Shown here piece by piece: positions 54,732-64,000 of a stretch of 64,000 nt of DNA (position 1 is its first letter; each line of letters begins with the position of its first letter). A program made the position numbers and the translations under genes. This DNA comes from Zygnema cylindricum (taxonomy: Eukaryota; Streptophyta; Zygnematophyceae; Zygnematales; Zygnemataceae). The notes below the pieces were generated by a model that saw only the letters and a list, made by a program, of their open reading frames with translations, was not told where the DNA came from and did not search any database. The stretch is from the NCBI GenBank assembly GCA_037447655.1, contig JBBHKE010002863.1, positions 106,427 through 170,426 on the forward strand, read 5' to 3'.

Positions 54732-57700
54732 CTAAAGCTGCAGACAGGACGACGTGAGAGAGCATATCAGAGGCTGACACCTGTCCCTCTGTTATTTTTT
54801 GCCTCTTACTGACTCATGTTTTCTTACCTTCTCATTTAAGACTCCTGTTTTTGCATAGATGACAATTATTAGCACAAAGATGACTCCTAATAATCGCTCT
54901 ACGTTTATTGTTAATTTTCCCATAGATTACTCTTTTCTTGTGTGATTAATATTACTGCAAAGGCGACTGTTGTTTTTGAATACATGGGTATTGTAATAGG
55001 AGAGTTGAAAAAAGCAAAGCTTAACTAGCCGGTTCCTAAATGATTTGGTTTCACGCTCAAACAATTTTAATTTCTTGACTTTTTAACTTAAGAGAGATGA
55101 ATCTTCAGAAACTTATGGGAATGTCAGATGACAAACATATAAAGAGAACTTTCTGTAAACTGCAGAACATGAAGGGCCGCGATATGTATGTACATTTGAA
55201 CCATTCCTGTTTAAAATCATCACGATGGATTGATATTTGACTTTTAACCTTATAATAAAATCCTCTTAAACTGAATTACTTACCTGGTCATGTTCCTGAA
55301 GAGACTGTGGCTCCGTTGACTTTGTTTTCCCTGCTATGTAAATTGCACGAAATTGGTGCAGCTCATCCCTGAGTCTTGCTGCAAAAAAAAAAAAAAATAA
55401 ACGGAAAAAAAAATGGTTAAAATTTAAAAAAATAGTATCTGAAATCGCCTTGGATTAAAAATGACCCATTCTGTTGTTTTCTTGCGCTCAAATTTATCCC
55501 TTGAGGCGTGTTTGATCCACAGCATTTACCTAGAATCGCAAAAAAAAAAATCTACCATCACAAATTTTCGTTTTTACCCACTAAGGAAAACAAACAACAC
55601 TCCGCTTTTTCCCAGCAACCTTTCATGAACAGTTTTCCAGTTTCTCCTACACTCTTTACTCAGGTAACTCAACACCTCTGTCTTAATTCATATCATTGTA
55701 ACAGCCGAGAAGACTCTTCAACTGTCCTTTCTCCTTCTAAAAAATTTTGCATTTTCCCTCACAATATTGAGACTCTACTTTCTTTTTTTTCCTCCATAGA
55801 ATTAGAAAATCTTAGTCAAAATTTAAAAAAAATACTCTTCAAAACCAAAAATTCTCAGTTGGCTTACCAGCTTCACTGTATCTTTCGAGCATCGCAGCCA
55901 CTGTGATCGAACGAACAAGAGAGAACTCCTCCGCAGCAATGCATGGAAGATTCTCAGGCCTGAGCAAAGAGAGAGAGAGAGAGAGGGAGAGGAAGAGAGA
56001 GAGAGAGAGGGAGAGACAGACGGGAGAGAAGAGAGGGAGAGAGAGAGGGAGCGATAGGAGGTCAGGTAAAGTAAATGATTCGAAGGAAAAGCAATATGTG
56101 AAACAGAGGAAATAAAAGTACACTATTACATACCATTAGAGTGGTTCACATTATTAACAAACTATATTTGATCTTTTATGATTAGTTAACTACCATGATG
56201 CAAAGGTAAACAGGACGGGTAGCATATTTTATGGAAAAGACTTACCAACATTAGTCAGGATTACTGTAGCATTAGTAACACAACTATAGAAGTAGCTAAT
56301 AGATCGCACACTTATAATGGTAAACAGCGTAGTAGCAGGGAGAATATAAGAAATAAAAAATAAAAATATAGTTGATGAACTTTCAATACGTCTGATAAGG
56401 GTCTATACCAACTACAGATCATCTGCTTCTAAAGTAGATTCATTGACCAATTCATTTTCAAACATACATACATATATATAAAAAAATTAAATATAGAAAA
56501 ATAAAAAATGGAGACTTCGAGATATTTCAAAATGAGTTATTAAAACAAAAGAAAGGAAATAATTAACAAAATCTTTGAAATAAGTTTTTAATTGAGTTGC
56601 TTACCTGTCAGCTTCTGTAATCTTGAAAGCATTCCTCATAAATTTTCCTGAAATTTGTTTGGTTTGTACGGAAATGGGAACCACTCCATCGCCCTGAGCC
56701 AAGACTTTGTTCACTTGGATTGGAACCTAGAGAAAAAAAAATGAAAAAAAAAAAAAGTTAAAAAGGAAAACGATAATGTTAAAAAAAAAAAAAATACTTG
56801 AAAGGGAACCAACAGAAAAGAGAAACAAAAATAAATGTCAGAAAGGAAAATGGAAAGGTAAAAAAGATGATACTTTACTTAAATGGAAACCGGCGGAAAA
56901 CAGAAACGAAAAAAATAGTTAAAAGGAAAATGATAATGTAAAAAACTGGTAGTTCACTCGAGTTGGGAGTGTGGCTCTAATGAGGGGCAAAAGAAAAGAA
57001 ACTCACCACTAACAAATTTAACGAGTTTCACATGGACGACGACAAAAAAGAAATAATAATAAAAATAATTAAGTAAAAAAAAAAAACTCACCTTTGCTCT
57101 TACAGCCAGGTTAATAGCATCAGAAGGGCGCATCTCCAGACTAACAATGGTGTCACTGTCTCCTTTACCAATCTGAAAGCACAGAAAAGAGAATAATACT
57201 AGTAAGAAGTAAAGAAATTAAAAAGAAGTCCTAGTAGGCTGATACGAAACGAACAGGGAAAAGGAAGGCAGGTCGACAAAATTCTGTACATGAGCATAGC
57301 ATACAATGACTGGAAGCGAATCAACAAGCAAAACAACAAATTTCATAAAAAAAAAAAACTGCCGAAAATAAGCGTATGAAAGAGAAAAATGAGCAAACGA
57401 TAAACTTGACAGAAATAAACATAAAAACTTGTGAAACATCAACATACGAAAAAGGAACCAATGAGCAAATGGACAAATTTGACAAGAAATAAACATGAAA
57501 AACTTGTGAAGAAATAAAAATATGAACTTCTTCAAAACGCACCTTCTTGAGATATACCCTTGAAAAGTATGCCTCACAGACACGGTGGGTGATCCGAACC
57601 ATCTTGACCTGAAAAAAAAAAAATATGTATACATTAAAATTGAAAAAAACATTATTTCAAAGATTATTTAAAGGAGTTGAATCAAGAACCACTCTTAAAA

Positions 57701-60042
57701 ACAACCCTCTATCATCGAGCTCTTTTCCTTCCTTTCATTTTCTCATCATCTTTTGCCAGATTCTACTTTGCAATGTAGAGAGCTCCCAAAACTGACTTTC
57801 CTCTATCAGCAAATGAAAAAAAAAAAAAAAAAACTGGTACTATAGGCAACAATGGATTTGTATTAAATAACAACAATAGGAATAAGCATACTCAGCGAAA
57901 AGTAACTACTATAGTTCACAAAGAGCCTTCAAAAATGAGGACAAATAAGTTCAAACAAATACAGATAAATACAATGGTAAGTGCATAATTTACAAGTAGC
58001 ATTTAGAAATAAGGACAGTAAATTCAAATAGATACAGATAAGTATAGTGGAAGAAGATTTAAACTCACCTCATAGCCCATAAATCCAATCATATCCTTCA
58101 TTACTTGAAACACTGTAGGCCTTGACTGAAAGAGCCACAATACAAATCCACATATTATTATGAATATGTATACAGAAGAAACAAAAAAAACTAAAAAATC
58201 CAAACAGGATCTTAGAGAAATAAAGTATATCCAAGAAGTTATTTCTCCATTTCCTACAGTGATTTAGTCATCACAAAAAATGAACCAAAATAAGACAAGA
58301 CTCACAAAAAAAGGAAACATTGTGTCTGCCTATGGACTTTCACAGAAAAAAACACAGAAAAACAAAGGCAGAAAACACAAAGATAATGAGATTAAGGAAA
58401 TGAGGAAGTACCAAAGGAATATTTTTGATCGCCTCCTTTAACATTTGAACAGGTTGTTCTACTGCATAAAAACAGAAAATAAACATAGGAATGCTTCAGT
58501 CAACCAGTCAGGAGAAAACAACGATATACAAATAAAAATTTAAACAACGACATACAAATTTAACGTATAAGCAAAAGCCAGACATACATAAAGTAGCTCA
58601 TATCCAAAGCAGCATATTATTGGGGAATTATATGTACGCCCAAGCTGGAGTTACTGGTGCAGTATTCATACTAATCGTACAAAAACTGTACGGTTTGTAA
58701 GAACCGTACAGATATTTGCACGATTACTACAACTACTGACCAGCATTGCCAGTAAAGCATACGAATAATTACCCCATAAGCCAGTCTCAGAAAATACAAA
58801 AATCACAAAGGTAGCATAAACTTACAGATAATAAAGGTGAGTGAACTTACAAACAATAATTGGAAACATAATGTCGCTTCCATCCTCCAGTTTGAGAACT
58901 ATGGCTGACTGGGGACCACTCTCAGGCATGGAGCCATTCTGCTGAGAGTAATGTGTGCATGCCACGTGGCGTCCATCGTTCATCTTCACCACAAAACCAT
59001 CTCCTCCACTTCTTACCTCGCCTGCAAAAATAGATTTCCCCAACATTTCCACGACACAGCATTAAGTTGATTGGAAAATTAAGCAAAGAAATGTTTAAAC
59101 ATGTTTAGAAATGCCTAAACATCCCATCATGCTTTAGACTCCCTGTCACACACGTGACAGTAGTATCTGAATTACAGAACGTTAAAAGTGATCTTAAAAA
59201 AAGGATCATGTACACATCAACTAATGCCCATACGTTGTTGAAACAACTCGACAATCAGAGCTCGAAGTGAACTGAAGAAATCATATACAAATCATAAATT
59301 CCTAGTACGGAAATGGCCATTAACTATGGAGAAATGAAAAACAATTTCCATTTCCTTGTGCAGGCAAGAAATGAATAACACAATGTCACAGTAATCTGAA
59401 TAATAACGAACATTGACGACAGAGAAATGAAAAACAATTTCCATTTCCTTTTGCATACAAGAAGAATGAATGATGCCATGTCACAGCAATCTGAGCAGTA
59501 ACTAACAGTAGATTACGGCAGTAGCCTCCAAATCAAGTAACCGTGACGATTTCATGCTATACTGCAACATAAAACACATGACTACATCAAAAATGTATTT
59601 AAAATATTTAAATCAACATAACATCTCAAAAACTCAAAACAATATCTCATCTAAATCAAAATAATATCTCACGAAATTAGAATAATATCTCACGAAATTA
59701 GAATAATATCTCACGAAATTAGAATAATATCTCACCTGCCTCCACAATAGATGCCACAGAATAGGCCGGATCATCTTCATTGTATGTTCCATCATTGAGA
59801 CTCATCACCACCGTCGGATTTCGATGTCTCAGATTAAATTTCGAATGTGCTGATGGTTCGCGGAGTGGCACGTGGCGGCATTTAAAGGCTCCCCCTGAAA
59901 CCTCTTGAAGACCGTATCGTGACGACAATGCTGGTTTACATGTCAGTTTTGACCTTCCGTTTGTAATAGGCCTTGTGGAAGAAGAGGAGCAAAAAAAGTT
60001 AAGTTCCCGAGCAACTACTGGTTGAGCAAGAGCGGCAGCCAT
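54732..60042 (-). CDS. BBD: BBD/BFN-domain protein (bifunctional nuclease in basal defence family), plastid-targeted type
   Basis: Ten exons on the minus strand, all with GT-AG borders and consistent phase: 60042-59736, 59021-58851, 58461-58412, 58125-58069, 57608-57543, 57172-57092, 56726-56605, 55959-55868, 55378-55284, 54737-54732; 348 residues. The N terminus (MAAALAQPVVARELNFFCSS) is Ser/Arg-rich, as in a transit peptide. The DUF151/BFN domain follows: GGDGFVVKMNDGRHVACTHY, SAIVLKLEDGSDIMFPIIVL, SRPTVFQVMKDMIGFMGYE, VRITHRVCEAYFSRVYL, VSLEMRPSDAINLAVRAK, VPIQVNKVLA. A UVR-like motif ends it (LERYSEAARLRDELHQFRA). Order and length match Arabidopsis BBD1/BBD2 (about 325 residues), which are reported nucleases linked to defence; activity here is inferred. 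The last exon, CTT TAG, rests on the acceptor TCCTGTCTGCAG. Confidence 0.9.
55961..56052 (-). repeat. (GA)n/(CT)n microsatellite at an intron 3' end
   Basis: The plus-strand GAGAGA run is a CT run on the coding strand. It ends TTTGCTCAG at the acceptor of exon 8, so it serves as the polypyrimidine tract of that intron. Confidence 0.85.
59653..59735 (-). repeat. 21-bp tandem repeat containing the intron 1 donor sequence
   Basis: Four units of AAATTAGAATAATATCTCACG (plus strand). On the coding strand each contains GTGAGATATTATTC, identical to the true 5' splice site at 59735. Decoy donors lie at 59714, 59693 and 59672. Confidence 0.9.
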
Positions 60043-60472
60043 ATTTAGAAATTAATCGACAGATTTGATTAACTGGATGTCAATTTAAAAACTGACTTGT
60101 TAACCTGCAAGCATAAGAAAACAGGAGAAACACGATGAATGACAATCGGAGTTAGTATAACCACCCCCTCGGCAATTTCATATGCACTTTTTTCAAGCAC
60201 ACGATCTAAGTTTTGAGACTATTTAGGTTATTTGAGATGCATCGAATTCTAAAGATGACAATAATTTTTCAATTCTTATGCATATGCACTGCGCGGAGAG
60301 AGAAATAAAGGTACAGAAGTTGCTAAACATACAGGATTTCAATTGGCCTTTTAACGACCGCTACAAACTACATAGTTTTAATATCCAATGGACTTGCAAT
60401 ATTCTTCTCACAGCAAGCCACTTTACAGGCTACAGGCTAACAGAATTTAGTGAACAAATTGCTGAACTTACA
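60043..60472 (-). other. Probable 5' UTR with intron
   Basis: Upstream of the ATG the coding strand has acceptor ATGCTTGCAG ending at 60105. A strong donor CT/GTAAGT lies at 60470-60471. This implies a 5' UTR intron of about 367 bases, with the UTR exon ends at 60104-60043 and upstream of 60472. The transcription start is not visible. Confidence 0.4.
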
Positions 60473-62517
60473 GAAATGGAGTTGTCGTCTACCAGCAGAA
60501 AGCTCGAGAATTGAAGCAGAAAGAGATTGGATATGCTGGATAGGACTGAAAATACTAAATACCAGACCAGTAAGTCTACAGAGAGAAGTTACGTTGTTAC
60601 AAGTTACAATCTGCAAGAATTGCAGGAGTATGGTTGAAGTATATTGGTCTCGCAGCTTGTACCTTGTAGCTTGTAGCTTTGTGTAGCCTTGTGTAGCTTT
60701 GTGTAGCTTGGTTGTAACTTTGCATCTTAATAGGCCAAAAGTACCGGTACAAATTGAAGTTTGGCTGGTGCACATGATGTGAACGGCTGGGGAATATTAA
60801 GCTATAATTTTTTAAGAGAAGATATTGTACCTGTTCACACAGTGAGAAATCTGACCTGGTCTCGGTTAGGAACTGAAACTGCAACTACTTCGATATTTGC
60901 ACGTGTGAACGCCTGGATCCTGGGTGAAAGTATGGAACGATATAGGGGGAATCGACACCGACAGCATTTGAAGAATAAGATTTTGCCAGGTCGGAGGGAT
61001 AAGCCCACGTGAAACGATGGCCAGTAAACAGCGTTGGACTAGAGGCTACAAAGGCGGTGACCGACAATTCAGCCAATAATATATTTTATTCGCACTTTGC
61101 ATTTTTCGATGAAGGGTAGATTCTAATTAGTGGACCGTACAATTTCGTACAGATATCCAATAAGTCGGTTAGTTTGAGCAGTAGGTCAGCTGATTTAAAA
61201 TTCAAAACTAGGGAGCCGGGGAGGCGCTTAAAAGTTTTACCTATCCATCTGAACAGATATCTTCCAATAATATATTATCCGGACCATATCAAAAACTTTT
61301 TAGAAACATTTGTTTTTATGCAGCCAATGTGGGACACGCAGATGCTCAAAAAATTTGGCAACGGAATCTGCAATTTGATTATTTTGGAAGAAAACGACTG
61401 GGGAATGAATTTGGTCAGCCTTTAATTTCGTACGGACCATTGAGTGTACTGCGCATATGGTCGCGCATAAATTATATGTATCGGTTACGGAACATGGATT
61501 CAAATATGCTGACGCCACAATTTACTTAACGAATGGAAGCAACCATTTAAGCGTGTCAACTTGCTGACTTGGTAAGGTGTCTTGTCAGTACCACGTCGGA
61601 GTCACTGCCAATACTGTCATCCACAAATTAGATGCACCTTTGCCACGTCAGTCCTTAGCTCCAATGTACTCATTCTATGAAATCTTCGAAAGAGATCGGC
61701 TCCCCGATTCCCGGGATCCGAGGGACGGCATATCGACAACTTTTCTTCTTTTTTTTTTGTCAAAATTGGACGGCAGAATTCAAACTTCAGACGTTCAGTA
61801 TAGTGTCGACAGTCGACGCCTATAGGCGTACGATCAGGCGATCGTACGAAAATCTTTGTGATCGCTTATGAGATTTATGCAGGCACGTGCGAGAGAGGGA
61901 TTGACGCAGACACGCCGTTGCCTCAATACTATATTGGTGGTTTGTCGAGGTCGAATACAGCACTATATCGCGTTACGTCATGTGCAAATGAAATATGTTC
62001 CCGATATGAATGTTCTGCACGTACGAAAATGTACGGTACACCGCAAATCGTAATTAGAATTATATACGCTAATTCTGTCACCCCAAATTTTGACTCTATC
62101 ACCATAAATAGAATACATTATTCTAAATTATTCATTACGTTATTTAAGGTACTTTTTGAATGAGCGTTAAGAACTCTAATACAGTGCCGTTTTAAATAGT
62201 GTGCCGTACGGTCGGTGTCTGACCGTGCAAAATTGTACTTTATTAAGTAAAAAAGTACAAATAATGATTTAATACAGGCCGTTATCATGTAATTGCGTTT
62301 TAACAAACTGCGTAGTGCAAACGTCAAAGTGACGATAAACTGTACGCTTTGTCAGATTCTGAACCAATACCTAATTTACAGTAGAGATATTCAGGGCGTC
62401 AAATTAGAATACTTAAATAAATTAGAGTAAATTCCTTTTTGAAAAAGTTCTACCACACAAATTAGAGTTCATAACTATAATTATTTTTTTCTCTTTTTCT
62501 ACTCTAATTTTTTCTGG
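60473..62517. other. Upstream region of the BBD-like gene and intergenic sequence
   Basis: No gene supported. There is a short tandem run of CTTTGTGTAGC at about 60660-60715. At 62040-62480, ACGCTAATT, AAATTAGAGTT and CCCCAAATTTTGAC motifs recur from 36.85-37.3 kb, marking another dispersed AT-rich repeat. Confidence 0.45.
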
Positions 62518-63781
62518 GAATTGCTAATCGCAGAGACGATTTTTGCTGCGCGCAGGTAGTTGTCAGAAATTGTACATTTGAAGTACAATTTCGTACAGTC
62601 TACGTACCTTTAATTTCAGATCTGACGGTCAATCCGTCAAACAACTTTGACTGGCGGAATATTGTACCGGCGGTTAAAAAAGTGTCGTGTTTGCAAACGT
62701 CGACCGTCATAAAAAAAAAAAAATTTCACACGGCCGGCGCAGGTTTACTGTAACCAAACTGCGGCAGCCACATATAAATAAAATCATAGTTCTAAAGTAG
62801 GTGACCGTACGCCCATACAATATGCCTATTGTATGCAAAACATACAATATGGCCTTAAGACCCATATTGTATTGGCCGCAAAATGAAATAAAATAGTATC
62901 AGGGTTGAGTTGCACACGGATCGATAGAGAATTAAACGTCATGTCTAAATTTGAAAAAAAAATCGGACAAAAAAAAATTTTCTGTGAGTTTTGAGCGACT
63001 TTTTATATAAACCGTCAGATTTTGGCGATCTGACGGTCGTTGATGAAAGTAGCGATCTAAGAAGATCACATGAAAAGCCCATAACACAACTTACGATAGG
63101 ACTATCGTCAGATTCGGACGGTCGCTGATGAAAGTAGCGATCTAAGAAGATCACATGGAAAGCCCGGAACACAACTTACGCTAAAGGCGGCCTACAAAAG
63201 GCCTACCAAAAAACGCCTACTTTTGAACTATGAATAAAATCGCTGCGCGCAGGTAGTTTACTGCAAAAATGAAATCAACTCGCGAACCCGTTACATTGAA
63301 CTTGGACACATATTAAAGGACGACGTACAACATGTGTAAACTCGCACGAAACCAAATAAACTTCGTACAAAATAAAAATGCGTACCCGACTACCCGCGTA
63401 TAAATATCGATGAAACTAAAATGACACGTCGTCACGTCCATGGTGGACGTGACAACGAGTTGATTTCATTTTTGCGGCTAACGTGAAGTGATAAACTACC
63501 TGCGCGCAACCATTTTATTTATATGTGGCTGCCGCAGTTTGGTTACAGTAAACTTGCGCCGGCCGTGTGAAATTTTATTTTTTTTATGACGGTCGACGTT
63601 TGCAAGCGCGACACTTTTTTAACCGCCGGTACAATATTCCGCTAGTCAAAGTTGTTCGACGGATTGACCGTCAGATCTGAAATTAAAGGTACGTAGCTTG
63701 TACGAAATTGTACTTCAAATGTACAATTTCTGACAGCTATCTGCGCACAGCAAAAAATCGTCTCTGCGATTAGCAATTCCC
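62518..63781. mobile_element. Long inverted-repeat element with nested MITE
   Basis: The left arm is 62518-62784 plus 63241-63290 and the right arm 63465-63781; they are inverted copies (GGGAATTGCTAATCGCAGAG / CTCTGCGATTAGCAATTCCC; CGGCAGCCACATATAAATAA and its complement), about 310 bp each. The centre is 63291-63464 with a smaller palindrome at the CCATGG (CGTCACGTCCATGGTGGACG). The structure is a foldback or long-TIR DNA transposon derivative without coding capacity. Confidence 0.82.
62785..63232 (+). mobile_element. hAT-type MITE, family 1 (copy 3)
   Basis: Ends CATAGTTCTAAAGTAGG / CCTACTTTTGAACTATG, and a perfect 8-base target duplication AATAAAAT (62777-62784 and 63233-63240). Two internal GTAGCGATCTAAGAAGATCA units. 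It is inserted in the left arm of the long inverted repeat. Confidence 0.93.
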
Positions 63782-63802
63782 TTTTTTCTTTACTCTAATT
63801 AC

Positions 63803-64000
63803 TAGTGTTGGGTATCGGTTAGTTTCATATCGCGATAATTTCGATATTCGATATATCGAATATCGATCGAACAGATTCCTCGATATATCGTACCGGGACC
63901 AACATAAATCATCGCGATATATATCGCAAAAATTGCTTGTCCGTACAGTGAGAGTACGGTAAACTGTACGAAAAATCGTACGGAAATTACGGAAATTCCC
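63803..64000. mobile_element. Start of a family 2 MITE-like repeat
   Basis: It starts TAGTGTTGGGTATCGG and continues with TATCGCGATAATTTCGATAT palindromes as at 37685. It runs off the window. Confidence 0.5.

Noticed and set aside
54299-54757. 152-codon plus-strand ORF with a Phe/Cys-rich hydrophobic stretch
   Set aside because: It is opposite the 3' end of the BBD-like gene, and its hydrophobic run comes from TTTTTGTTT-type low-complexity DNA; no family resemblance.
55839-56123. Minus-strand ORF with a long Ser-Leu repeat
   Set aside because: The repeat is translation of the CT microsatellite in an intron; only the end of the frame is a true exon (55868-55959).
59653-59735. CRISPR-like array
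   Set aside because: The 21-bp units are directly tandem without spacers and lie in an intron of a nuclear gene.

Overview
This window looks like a repeat-dense, AT-rich nuclear region of a streptophyte (land plant or charophyte alga). The reasons are one intron-rich gene for a plastid-type BBD/BFN nuclease-family protein, chromodomain Ty3/Gypsy and several Ty1/Copia elements, hAT-type MITEs, and introns full of long A/T tracts. A large repeat-rich charophyte such as Chara is my guess only; the sequence does not prove it. Nothing bacterial, no rRNA, no CRISPR and no clearly functional tRNA was seen.

Layout. 1-25.3 kb is a stack of nested LTR retrotransposons. A decayed chromodomain Gypsy element on the minus strand (LTR 17211-17711, gag/protease 15.5-17.2 kb, RT/RNase H/integrase/chromodomain 9.2-11.9 kb) is split by a young 3.58-kb LTR element with no coding capacity (11890-15468, TSD CTTCC). 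A decayed extra ORF (7388-8668) lies downstream of its pol. The RT end plus most of the inserted element is repeated almost base for base at 680-4662. A minus-strand Copia element (Copia-3, 24.3 kb downwards) is split by Copia-1 (18839-23245, TSD ATATT), whose internal region carries gag fused to remnants of pol. A fragment of the same Copia-3/Copia-1 junction recurs at 6588-7384. 25.3-36 kb holds further LTR pieces, a 10-base N gap, and Copia-4 (minus) nested in a plus-strand Copia-5. 36-40 kb is AT-rich with foldback and TATCG-palindrome repeats. 40.2-47.0 kb is Copia-2, complete in order but decayed. 47-54 kb holds MITEs, LTR fragments and a Copia gag. 54.7-60.0 kb is the only intact-looking host gene. 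62.5-63.8 kb is a long inverted repeat with a hAT-type MITE inside it.

Themes. Three Copia families start gag 20 nt inside the LTR and translate straight through a primer-binding site that matches the anticodon-side half of initiator tRNA-Met; a fourth does nearly the same. The same families carry a tRNA-like sequence, antisense to the element, about 150-250 bp from the 5' end of the LTR. The non-coding 3.58-kb element has the same kind of primer site, so it may be mobilised by these Copia elements. Most pol decay is by single nonsense changes, and duplicated blocks share these lesions, so they spread by segmental duplication, gene conversion or assembly error rather than by transposition.
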